From Anabaena subtropica FACHB-260 (lineage in GTDB: Bacteria; Cyanobacteriota; Cyanobacteriia; Cyanobacteriales; Nostocaceae), in assembly GCF_014697105.1 (NCBI RefSeq), contig NZ_JACJRF010000024.1:1-64000 (forward strand): a stretch of DNA of 64,000 nucleotides, read 5' to 3'. The notes beneath the pieces are model-generated. The model made no database searches, was not told the origin of the DNA, and worked only from the letters and a program-made list of their open reading frames with translations. The position numbers and the translations under genes were made by a program. The stretch's first letter is position 1. Every line of letters begins with the position of its first letter. Positions 58,601 to 64,000 of the stretch are shown in pieces.

Positions 58601-59374
58601 ATTCAGCAGGTGCTGAGAACCCAACAAACCCTCACGGTCGAGTACAGTGCGTTTCTAAATGGACGAGAAGCCTGGTTTTCGGCTCGCATTGCCCCAATCG
58701 ACCATGATCAGGTGATTTGGCTGGCGCGAGATATTACGGCGCTAAAGCAAGCAGAAGAAGCCTCAATTTTAGAGGAGCGCAACCGCATGGCACGCGAAAT
58801 TCACGACACACTCGCTCAGGCGTTTACAGGCATTCTGGCTCAGGTGGGAGCGGCAAAACAGGTGCTAACGGATGATGTAGAAGCAACTCAGGCACATCTA
58901 GACCTGATCAAAGAACTGGCGCGAACTGGACTGACTGAAGCGCGGCGATCGGTCGTCGCGCTCCGTCCTCAGCTTTTGGAGGAAGGCAGTTTACAGAGCG
59001 CTCTACATCGTCTCATCGCTCAAATCAGAACTGCCGCAATGGATGTCACTCTATATTATGAGATTGAGGGTGCAGTGTATTCTCTACCCACTGAAGTCGA
59101 GAATAACTTACTACGGATTGGGCAGGAAGCATTAACTAATGCGATTAGATACGCCAATGCCGACGAAATTCGAGTGGAGCTAGTCTACGATCGCGACCAG
59201 TTTTGCTTGCGCGTGAGAGACAATGGACAGGGCTTTGGAGTTGGGAGTATTTCAGCCTCTGAGGGTTTTGGCTTACTCGGCATGAGCGAACGGGCAGAGC
59301 GCATCGGCGCACAACTCACGATTAGGAGTCAACCTGGACAAGGAACAGAAATTATTGTCACCGTCAACCCTTGA
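52664..59374 (+). CDS. Giant Ser/Thr kinase-AAA-GAF-PAS-histidine kinase
   Basis: A 2236-aa protein. Order: Ser/Thr kinase-like domain (about 15-285; HKDINPGN catalytic loop with HKD instead of HRD, IIDFGIA), AAA_16-type ATPase (Walker A GYAGVGKTA about 357-365; FLDDLQWID Walker B), a long TPR-like helical region (about 780-1320), GAF (about 1345-1500), four PAS domains (starting near 1519, 1666, 1789 and 1919) and a HisKA_3/HATPase_c module (about 2036-2236) with phospho-His2047 in REIHDTLAQ. The downstream NarL-type regulator is its obvious partner. It can integrate Ser/Thr and His signalling. The stimulus is unknown. Confidence 0.93.
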   Translation: MPDYTPKSCSMIALTGIAIQDKIYESSNSLVYRGIREDGVGIIVKMLKFDYPSPQELTRYRQEYKIIRSLNLEGVVKAYSQQDYQRTLVIILEDFGGESLEQWMHKRPDIFCPMPLSTFLGLAIALTDILGRIHAANVIHKDINPGNIVFNLDTGVVKIIDFGIATQFNRTNPTFKSPHVLEGTLAYLSPEQTGRMNRMLDYRTDFYSLGVTFYELLTGQLPFPTQDILELVHCHIAKPSIPVHKLNATIPKPISGIILKLMAKNAEDRYQSAWGIKADLEHCAGQLAEMGQINAMSLGLQDVSEQFCIPQKLYGREAETKALLAAFDTVVRKQTFGEICQLESGIENAQFNVELMLVAGYAGVGKTALVQELYKPITAKHGYFISGKFDQFRRNIPYSAIVDALQKLVQQLLGEPDEQVQQWRSRLLTALGSNGQIIVDVIPEVEFIIGKQPPVPEVGATESHNRFNLTFQRFVRAFCAKEHPLVVFLDDLQWIDSATLKLIELILLDEQTQSLFLIGAYRDHEVSPTHSLILMLESLRKQGAALQEITLTPLTLEPLTQLVAETLHRNPDTVRSLAQVVLRKTEGNPFFVGEFLKLLHSENLLTFDAQQLSWQWNLTEIEAQDITDNVVELLLRQLQKLPEATQQTLCIAACVGSEFDLETLAIVCEKSPKAIFQDLLAVIQAGLIQPLSELDEDLLVQEYKFLHDRVQQAAYALIDESHKQVVHLQIGRNLLEKTSPEQRSDRLFEIIDHLNQGLELVTARSERTEIARLNLMAGQKAKAATAYEAAFKYFTTGLKLLNSESWQSEYDLTLALYSEAAEAAYLQGRFDEMEQLVEVVLARAKTVVDKVQAYDSSIQRYLSQGNLKEALKTGLEALKLLGIDLIENPSQADIQRELESTAALLAQREIENLINLPEMTAPEPLAAMSILANIGSAAFITLPALVILIACKMVNLSINYGNATWSPLNYAGYGFVLCGVVQDIELGYKFGQLALSLAERLNTKKGKVKALHVFSYHVMQWKVHLKETIPLLVEVYQEGVETGDFEIASYVAYTVCHHSFFVGESLTQLEQKMATYSKAVDRIRRESPSTWIAIVWQTILNLLDRSLNPSHLVGRVFNEEEALPHAIAVKDGIAIQILYLHKVMLCYLFEEHHQAVKTAILARRHFEEASAIKLLPVFCFYHSLALLSLLLDASNSEKTAWLNCVSSNQEKVKKWAEHAPMNYLHEFYLVEAEKARVLGQFFEAEEFYERAIAGATEHELIQEEALAYELAAKHYLARGREKIAQTYMKEAHYCYDRWGAIAKVKDLEQRYPQFFSPSSRAASASVPITAETITNPLHTAFDLAAVMKASQAISREIELKQLLRSLMQILIENAGAQTGYLILENSGEWSIEAACELNTDENACATQVLQSIPIAEQLPESIIQYVIRTLKPVILNDATREGAFINELYIQQNQPQSIFCLPLLNQAKLVGVLYLENRLAAGVFTPERSQVLQLLSTQAAIAIENANLYSELRAKESKITQFLEAIPVGIAIVDAAGRPYYTNQCGNQLTGKETDTSIAPEQISEAYQLYVAGTDQIYPAESLPIVRALRGERIRTEDIEIRRDHVTILIEARGTPVFDRQGNITYAIATFQDITERKQAEKLLADYNCTLEQQVAERTAALQRSEAKFRTIFENSQVGIYRVRLSDGLLLDANQRHANLFGFDSPEEIIGLEHVIGYYADPSDHQHLIELLKRDREVRSFEAQMRKRDGTLFWGLFSLYLNVDNDYIEGVVADISDRKQAEAALQNSEERLRLALTATNQGLYDLDLKTEERIVNPEYALMLGYNPATFHETISEWIARLHPDDRESVVATYRAYIAGEIPSYRAEYRQHTQNGHWKWTLSVGKIVAWDESGQPMRMLGTHVDINDRKQAEEALQASESKLRTLIEAIPDPLFVLTAEGRFLEIMVLEQNLLWQPFEEMIGKTMHQLGREQADEFLGYIQQVLRTQQTLTVEYSAFLNGREAWFSARIAPIDHDQVIWLARDITALKQAEEASILEERNRMAREIHDTLAQAFTGILAQVGAAKQVLTDDVEATQAHLDLIKELARTGLTEARRSVVALRPQLLEEGSLQSALHRLIAQIRTAAMDVTLYYEIEGAVYSLPTEVENNLLRIGQEALTNAIRYANADEIRVELVYDRDQFCLRVRDNGQGFGVGSISASEGFGLLGMSERAERIGAQLTIRSQPGQGTEIIVTVNP

Positions 59375-59386
59375 GTGAGCATTACA

Positions 59387-60016
59387 ATGAGCCAAGCTAC
59401 GACCATTCGGGTTCTAATTGCGGACGATCACGCCATTTTTCGGCAAGGATTAGCCACGATTATTAACCGTGACCCAGAGATGCAAGTGATTGCACAAGCC
59501 GAAAATGGGGAACAAGCGATCGCCTTATTTCGGGAACACCAACCAGATGTCACACTCATGGATCTGCGAATGCCTGAAGTGGAGGGGGTTGCCGCCATCG
59601 GTGCAATTTGTGCGACGGCTAAATCTGCTCGGATTATTGTACTGACCACATATGATAGTGATGAAGATATTTATCGGGGATTGCAGGCAGGCGCAAAAGG
59701 ATACCTGTTGAAAGAAACTGAACCGGACGAGCTTCTGAATGCGATTCGTACCGTTCATCGGGGTCAGAAATATATTCCGCCCGATGTAGGAGCAAAGTTG
59801 GTACAGCGCCTCAGCAATCCAGAACTGAGTGAAAGAGAACTAGAAGTACTCCGCTCACTGGCGCAGGGGATGAGTAATGCTGATATTGCGACTGCTTTAA
59901 GTATCGGTGAAGGCACGGTTAAATCTCATATTAATCGGATTTTGAATAAATTGGATGTGAGCGATCGTACTCAAGCTGTGATTGTTGCCGTTAAGCGCGG
60001 TATTGTCAGTTTATAG
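59387..60016 (+). CDS. NarL/FixJ-type response regulator
   Basis: 209 aa from ATG 59387; an in-frame GTG at 59375, right after the kinase stop, would add four residues. The receiver domain has IADDHAIF acidic pocket and Asp in VTLMDLRMPEVEG, and a C-terminal LuxR-type helix-turn-helix reads LSERELEVLRSLAQGMSNADIATALSIGEGTVKSHINRIL. It sits directly behind the giant histidine kinase of the matching HisKA_3 class, so it is the likely phosphoacceptor. Targets are unknown. Confidence 0.93.
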   Translation: MSQATTIRVLIADDHAIFRQGLATIINRDPEMQVIAQAENGEQAIALFREHQPDVTLMDLRMPEVEGVAAIGAICATAKSARIIVLTTYDSDEDIYRGLQAGAKGYLLKETEPDELLNAIRTVHRGQKYIPPDVGAKLVQRLSNPELSERELEVLRSLAQGMSNADIATALSIGEGTVKSHINRILNKLDVSDRTQAVIVAVKRGIVSL

Positions 60017-60019
60017 GGT

Positions 60020-60196
60020 GTACTTGCAATTGATTCCCAACAGCCTCAGAATTTCACTGATCTGATGAACCGCGAAGCGCAACGAGTCGCCAGTCCAGGG
60101 ACTAAATTTGTTGCAGTTACTGCTCCCTTCGGGCCCAAATACATTGGCACTCGCACCACCCTTGCCATCGCTAGCCATGCTGTGGTCGATGGATAA
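60020..60196 (+). pseudogene. Asp/Glu/hydantoin racemase N-terminal remnant
   Basis: In one frame, from about 60020 to the TAA at 60194-60196: FTDLMNREAQRVASPGTKFVAVTAPFGPKYIGTRTTLAIASHAVVDG. This matches the first ~60 residues of the Asp/Glu/hydantoin racemase family, with the VTAPFGP-Y-I-R signature, but lacks the catalytic Cys and the rest. The first residues before FTDLM appear altered. It is a relic gene end lying between the regulator and AraC genes. Confidence 0.65.
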
Positions 60197-60211
60197 CTAG
60201 CCAATCTTCGC

Positions 60212-61132
60212 TCAAGCTGTCCGTAACCGTTCAATGTCTCGAATGGGCGGCGCACCGAACAGGCGCGAATATTCCCGGCTAAACTGTGACGGACTTTCAT
60301 ACCCCACCTGGTAGGCAGTAGAGGTCGCATCGAAATCCTCAGCGAGCATTAGACGACGCGCTTCTAACAGTCTTAACTGCTTCTGATACTGAAGCGGACT
60401 CATCGAAGTAACTTGCTTGAAATGCTGATGCAACGACGAAGTAGACATGCCGATCTGACTCGCTAAATCCTCGATCCGCATCGGCTGGGTAAAATTAGAT
60501 TTAATTTGTTGAATCGCTGAGGCAATTCGCTGCATATTACTGCCGGATGTGGCGATTTGACGCACGGCTTCCCCTTGTTCACCCATCAGCAGATGGTAAT
60601 AGAGTTCACGAATCATCAACGGTGCCAGCATGGAGATGTGTTGCGGAGTGTCCAAGAGCTTGATGAGGCGAAGGGTACACTCCATCAAGGCTGGATCGAC
60701 GTTGCTAACCGATACACCTCGAACAGAGTTTTCTTTCTTTGCCGAACTGGTACCCATTTGGGCAACCATCTCACACAATTGCATCAAGTCTAAGTTCAGC
60801 TTCAGCCCTAAATACGGCTTGTCAGGTGTCGCCTCAGTTACAAAGCCACTCAGCGGTAAATCAACGGAAACGACGAGATACTTCATTGCACCATACTGAT
60901 ACATCTCCTCACCCAGAAATGCTTTTTTCTGACCTTGAACGACGATCGCCAGAATTGGTTCGTACACGCTATGAGGTGCATTAGATACTGTATCTGAGCG
61001 TGTAAAGTCTAATTGCTCAATCGCCGTGGGTTGAATTATGTTGCCGCTAGATTGGGTATGCCGCATGATCCGTGTGGCAATTTCCTGGCGGTGATCCGCG
61101 ATTACGTCAGGATGAGAGACTACGACTGTCAT
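60212..61132 (-). CDS. AraC family transcriptional regulator
   Basis: A 306-aa protein with an AraC_N-type sensing domain (about 30-190: YEPILAIVVQGQKKAFLGEE) and a C-terminal double helix-turn-helix (PMRIEDLASQIGMSTSSLHQHFKQVTSMSPLQYQKQLRLLEARRLML ... YESPSQFSREYSRLFG). Start ATG 61132. The divergent SDR gene begins 155 bp away, and such AraC regulators often control the divergent dehydrogenase, which is inference. Confidence 0.93.
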   Translation of the reverse strand: MTVVVSHPDVIADHRQEIATRIMRHTQSSGNIIQPTAIEQLDFTRSDTVSNAPHSVYEPILAIVVQGQKKAFLGEEMYQYGAMKYLVVSVDLPLSGFVTEATPDKPYLGLKLNLDLMQLCEMVAQMGTSSAKKENSVRGVSVSNVDPALMECTLRLIKLLDTPQHISMLAPLMIRELYYHLLMGEQGEAVRQIATSGSNMQRIASAIQQIKSNFTQPMRIEDLASQIGMSTSSLHQHFKQVTSMSPLQYQKQLRLLEARRLMLAEDFDATSTAYQVGYESPSQFSREYSRLFGAPPIRDIERLRTA

Positions 61133-61287
61133 AGCAGAGACTCGACTAACTCAATACCTCGCACTTGACCATTATAGAATCTCTGCAAATGATCGCTCTG
61201 GAGAATCAGGCAATCATCGGATAGGTTCAGGCATTTCAAGAACAGCTTTTCAAACCTATGCTGAACACAATAGAGAGGAAAACAACG

Positions 61288-62022
61288 ATGTTAAACATTG
61301 AGAACAAAGTCATTGCGATCACTGGAGCCAGTAGCGGGATTGGCGAAGCCACAGCTAAGTTACTCGCTCGAAACGGTGCAAAGGTGCTTTTGGGCGCACG
61401 GCGCACCGAAAAGCTCGAAAAAATTGTTGAGGAGATCCACACCTCAGGTGGTACAGCAGAATTCAAAGCCGTAGATGTCACCGATCGAGAAGATGTGAAA
61501 GCGTTCATTGGGTTTGCGAAAGACAAGTTCGATCGCGTCGATGTCATCTTTAACAACGCAGGCGTGATGCCTCTATCCCCGATGAATGCTTTGAAGGTCG
61601 AGGAATGGGACAACATGATTAACGTGAATATCAACGGGGTGTTAAATGGCATTGCAGCAGCTTTGCCGATTATGGAAGCGCAAGGTAACGGACAAATCAT
61701 CAATACTGCGTCGATTGGTGCCCATGTGGTAGTACCCACTAGTGCAGTTTACAGCGCTACCAAGTACGCAGTTTGGGCAATCTCCGAAGGACTGCGGCAG
61801 GAGTCGAAAATGATTCGCGTCACCGTCATCTCTCCCGGTGTGGTTGAAACCGAACTCGGCTCTGATATCACGGACGAGCCAACAAAAGGCTTCTTGAAAG
61901 ACCTTCGCAAAGATGTACTCAACCCAGATACGATCGCCAGCGCTGTCCTGTATGCCGTATCCCAGCCGGATGATGTCGATGTCAACGAAGTGATTGTTCG
62001 ACCGATCCGTCAGATGATGTAG
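61288..62022 (+). CDS. Short-chain dehydrogenase/reductase
   Basis: 244 aa from ATG 61288, preceded by GAGAGGAAAAC; an ATG at 61258 would add ten residues but has a weaker signal. The Rossmann fold shows TGASSGIG, the acidic/basic pair GARR (a hint of NADPH preference), NNAG, Ser in INTASIG, and YSATK (catalytic Tyr-Lys). The C-terminus reads SPGVVETELGSD. Substrate cannot be predicted. Likely controlled by the divergent AraC gene. Confidence 0.92.
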   Translation: MLNIENKVIAITGASSGIGEATAKLLARNGAKVLLGARRTEKLEKIVEEIHTSGGTAEFKAVDVTDREDVKAFIGFAKDKFDRVDVIFNNAGVMPLSPMNALKVEEWDNMINVNINGVLNGIAAALPIMEAQGNGQIINTASIGAHVVVPTSAVYSATKYAVWAISEGLRQESKMIRVTVISPGVVETELGSDITDEPTKGFLKDLRKDVLNPDTIASAVLYAVSQPDDVDVNEVIVRPIRQMM

Positions 62023-62256
62023 GCAACAGTTCTTGATCACGTCAGACGGATAGGATTGACCATACAATTAAGCGTTAAATCTAACTTGAGTTAGAGCCTA
62101 CCTTCTATCTTAAGAAGGAGCGGCTGCTCCATCAAATTACAGCCTAAAAATGTTAACTCACTGTAGACGACAACTAAAACCCAATTGCTTATATTGAATT
62201 CATGTGGATTGAGCAAGTGAATCGCAAGGTTCCATGCTTGATACAGATGTAGAAAG
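62023..62256. other. Spacer with two short hairpins
   Basis: CCTTCT...AAGAAGG and GGAGC-GGCT-GCTCC occur near 62100-62130, as a candidate terminator for the SDR gene without a strong T-run. No gene is seen. Confidence 0.45.
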
Positions 62257-62814
62257 ATGATCGACGACCATAGTTCCAGTTCTTTAGTTGTGCCAGCTTC
62301 AACCCAAGATCACAGTCAAGGTGTGCTAAGTGCCGCCGTGGTATTAGTGATGTATGGGGATTATCAATGTCCTAGAAGTGCAGCCGTTTACAAGCTGATT
62401 AAAATCATTCGGCAAGAGCTTACGGTTTCTTTTGGAGAGGATTATTTATGTTTTATCTTCCGCCATTTTCCACAGATCCAGATTCATCCCCAGGCACAAC
62501 GGGCAGCCCAAGCAGCCGCTGCCGCCGCCGCCCAAGGACAGTTTTGGTTAATGAGCGATACTTTATTTGACCATCAACAAAGGTTGGAGAACGGTTATCT
62601 TGTCGAGTATGCCAATGATTTAGGGCTTGACATTCCTCAATTTCTCAAAGAGTTGTCTAAACAAGTGTATGTCGATCGCATCAATGAAGATATCGAAGGC
62701 GGAATACAGAGTGGAGTGACGACTACCCCAGCTCTGTTTATCAATGGAATTCGGTATACCGGGCGCTGGAACACGACGGAGTTGATGGCTGCCATGATTG
62801 CTGCAAGTCATTAA
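62257..62814 (+). CDS. DsbA/thioredoxin-like protein with CPRS active site
   Basis: A 185-aa protein with a DsbA-like thioredoxin fold (VVLVMYGDYQCPRSAAVYKLIK ... FIFRHFPQ ... TPALFINGIRYTGRW, including the cis-Pro loop TTP). The active site keeps only the first Cys (CPRS), so ordinary dithiol oxidase chemistry is impaired; monothiol or isomerase-like, or glutathione-linked, activity is possible. No signal peptide is seen, so cytosolic. Start ATG 62257. Confidence 0.85.
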   Translation: MIDDHSSSSLVVPASTQDHSQGVLSAAVVLVMYGDYQCPRSAAVYKLIKIIRQELTVSFGEDYLCFIFRHFPQIQIHPQAQRAAQAAAAAAAQGQFWLMSDTLFDHQQRLENGYLVEYANDLGLDIPQFLKELSKQVYVDRINEDIEGGIQSGVTTTPALFINGIRYTGRWNTTELMAAMIAASH

Positions 62815-63127
62815 GTTCCCCGATCTTTGCTCTCAATTCATATCTGACTTGCCTGTAAGTGCTGTAAGCCATCTAATTTTGATGGCTAGATTTTGCCTGT
62901 TTCACTGAACAAAATTGCCGCTTTTTGAACCATGCCAACAACTGAATTCCTGCGTATTGATTTAGTGAATTACGCCTGATGTGAATTAGCAACGCCTCTT
63001 ATCCCACAAGAGTTTCAAGACTCACTCAAAATCACAGTTTTGTGAATACGTACAGAATTACAAGGGTTTCAAGACTCATTCACATTAAACGTGAATTACA
63101 AATCGGTATTTCATTGAGGATAGTTCT
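62815..63127. other. Spacer with partial direct repeats
   Basis: TTTCAAGACTCA followed by TCA or TTCA occurs twice (about 63011 and 63066), near two CAAG-AG/GG stretches. No coding sequence. The ribosome binding site GAGGA precedes ATG 63128. Confidence 0.5.
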
Positions 63128-63310
63128 ATGACGCATTCACTAGTACAAGGCAAGAATAATTCTGGGCATGAAGGTACACCTCAGACTGGTTCTCTTCACG
63201 ACTCCTCAGTTAATCATGCCCTGATTGCGATCGCGCAAGAAGTCACTGAGTTGCTAAGACAAGTTTACCCGATACAAACTGACGAAATTGAAACAGGAGA
63301 AACAGAATGA
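63128..63310 (+). CDS. Small hypothetical protein coupled to broken SDR
   Basis: An unrecognised 60-aa hydrophilic protein (SLVQGKNNSGHEGTPQTGS ... ALIAIAQEVTELLRQVYP). ATG follows GAGGATAGTTCT at a good distance. Its stop overlaps the ATG at 63307 of the SDR fragment (ATGA), so the pair were translationally coupled. No membrane or signal sequence. Confidence 0.6.
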   Translation: MTHSLVQGKNNSGHEGTPQTGSLHDSSVNHALIAIAQEVTELLRQVYPIQTDEIETGETE

Positions 63311-63604
63311 TACTGCAAGATAAAGTGGCGTTAGTCACTGGTGAAACTTCAGGAATTGGTCGTACAACCGCGTTAGCGTACCCCTACGGGGAAGCAAGCT
63401 ACGCGTAGCGTTCCGTAAAGCCTGCGGCATAGCTACGCTTAGGGCGCAGCCTCTCGTAGAGAAGGAAAGCTTAACGTTCGCGTAGCGTCTCGCAGAGAAG
63501 TTATCGCATTTGGTGCTGCTGGAGCAAAGGTAGTATTCTCAGGCAGACGCGATGCAGAAGGTGAAAAAACTGCCAAACTGATTCGCGAAACAGGCGCTGA
63601 ATAG
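63307..63604 (+). pseudogene. SDR gene split by REP-like insertion
   Basis: The first part reads MILQDKVALVTGETSGIGRTTALA, an SDR opening (TGxxxGIG with Glu in place of the usual Ala). A palindromic segment (about 63381-63497) interrupts it. The continuation, in another frame, is FGAAGAKVVFSGRRDAEGEKTAKLIRETGAE then TAG at 63602-63604. Together they fit residues 1-60 of an SDR, and the catalytic part is absent. So this is a doubly damaged gene. Confidence 0.85.
63381..63497. repeat. REP-like palindromic insert
   Basis: About 117 bp rich in CTACGCGTAGCG, CTCTCGTAGAGAAG and TTCGCGTAGCGTCT motifs, able to form several hairpins. One motif (63477-63490) is the exact reverse complement of 48540-48553 in the kinase pseudogene. 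It interrupts an SDR reading frame. Confidence 0.75.
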
Positions 63605-63731
63605 CTTATACGTCCATTGAAACAAGTTCACTAACACCACAAGAATCTGACAAATCATTTTAAGCATCTGAAAGCAGTCAAGCATTGGAACTCAAGACAC
63701 TTTAGATAGATAGAACCAAGAGTATTTAATC
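63605..63731. other. Short spacer upstream of SnoaL-like gene
   Basis: No coding sequence or repeat. It may carry the promoter of the 63732 gene. Confidence 0.3.
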
Positions 63732-64000
63732 ATGGTCAACGAGCAAACTGTAGACGGACAAGCAAATTTACAAGCAACTGCCAATTTGACACCAGCCCAG
63801 GAGTCTTTGCAAGCACTTTGGGAAGAGCATTTACAGTACGAGTTTGGCACTCACAGTACTGAAGATGCCCTCGCTACGATGGTTGAAGATGCTTACGTTA
63901 ACCACATCCCGGTAATGACTGGGGGAGTCGGGAAACCAGCACTACGCAAGTTTTATTCCAAATACTTGATTCCACAGATGCCGCCGGACATGGAGTTGAC
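63732..64000 (+). CDS. SnoaL/NTF2-like protein (truncated by window end)
   Basis: An open frame runs from ATG 63732 to the window edge, about 89 codons. LQALWEEHLQYEFGTHSTEDALATMVEDAYVNHIPVMTGGVGKPALRKFY is the pattern of SnoaL-like/NTF2-fold proteins, often annotated as ester cyclase or attached to dienelactone hydrolases. The C-terminal part is not visible, so a single-domain or fused protein cannot be decided. Confidence 0.7.
   Translation, partial: MVNEQTVDGQANLQATANLTPAQESLQALWEEHLQYEFGTHSTEDALATMVEDAYVNHIPVMTGGVGKPALRKFYSKYLIPQMPPDMEL

Overview
The window looks like chromosome from a filamentous, heterocyst-type cyanobacterium of the Nostoc/Anabaena group. The evidence is a psaM photosystem I gene, a monoglucosyldiacylglycerol synthase, very frequent GCGATCGC (HIP1-type) octamers, heptamer-like intergenic repeats, and many CHAT, TPR and multi-domain kinase genes. 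The exact strain cannot be fixed from sequence alone. No rRNA, tRNA or CRISPR array was recognised.

Region 1 (1-24.85 kb) carries CHAT (caspase-HetF-like) genes. Near-identical and decayed repeats precede a 64-aa ORF and a CHAT-TM-helical protein (765-3260). After an ion-homeostasis block (P-type ATPase, CPA1 antiporter, DUF3124 lipoprotein, TrkA/RCK protein) and a stress and membrane block (CsbD, GlsB/YeaQ, NfeD-like, two flotillin/SPFH paralogues) comes an operon of a sigma-like protein, a DUF1822 protein and a 1234-aa CHAT-TM-(TPR-PBP1)x2 protein. That last protein looks like a membrane ligand sensor joined to a cysteine-protease-like domain. A 1298-aa TPR-CHAT gene on the minus strand has the catalytic His replaced by Gln, and beside it lies a stand-alone paralogue of its N-terminal domain.

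Region 2 (25-47.4 kb) is mostly housekeeping: dnaX, mgdA, an EbsA-like small protein, a Pta-N-like protein, a DprA-like SLOG protein, MAPEG, YajQ, GST, a TPR protein, psaM (31 aa, found by eye), a ribulokinase-like FGGY kinase, ruvC, a YvcK/CofD-like protein, tsaE, a patatin phospholipase, a dihydroorotase with an altered metal motif, lepB and a MOSC protein. Between the FGGY kinase and ruvC lies a stretch unusually rich in strong hairpins.

Region 3 (47.7-64 kb) is accessory and eroded. It holds a wrecked hybrid histidine kinase ATGA-coupled to an intact REC-GGDEF-EAL regulator, an internally deleted IS66-type element with perfect 14-bp ends, a decapitated XRE regulator, a frameshifted small gene, a giant Ser/Thr-kinase/AAA/GAF/PAS/histidine kinase with its NarL-type regulator, a racemase remnant, a divergent AraC/SDR pair, a DsbA-like protein lacking its second active-site Cys, an SDR gene split by a REP-like palindromic insert, and a SnoaL-like gene cut by the window end.
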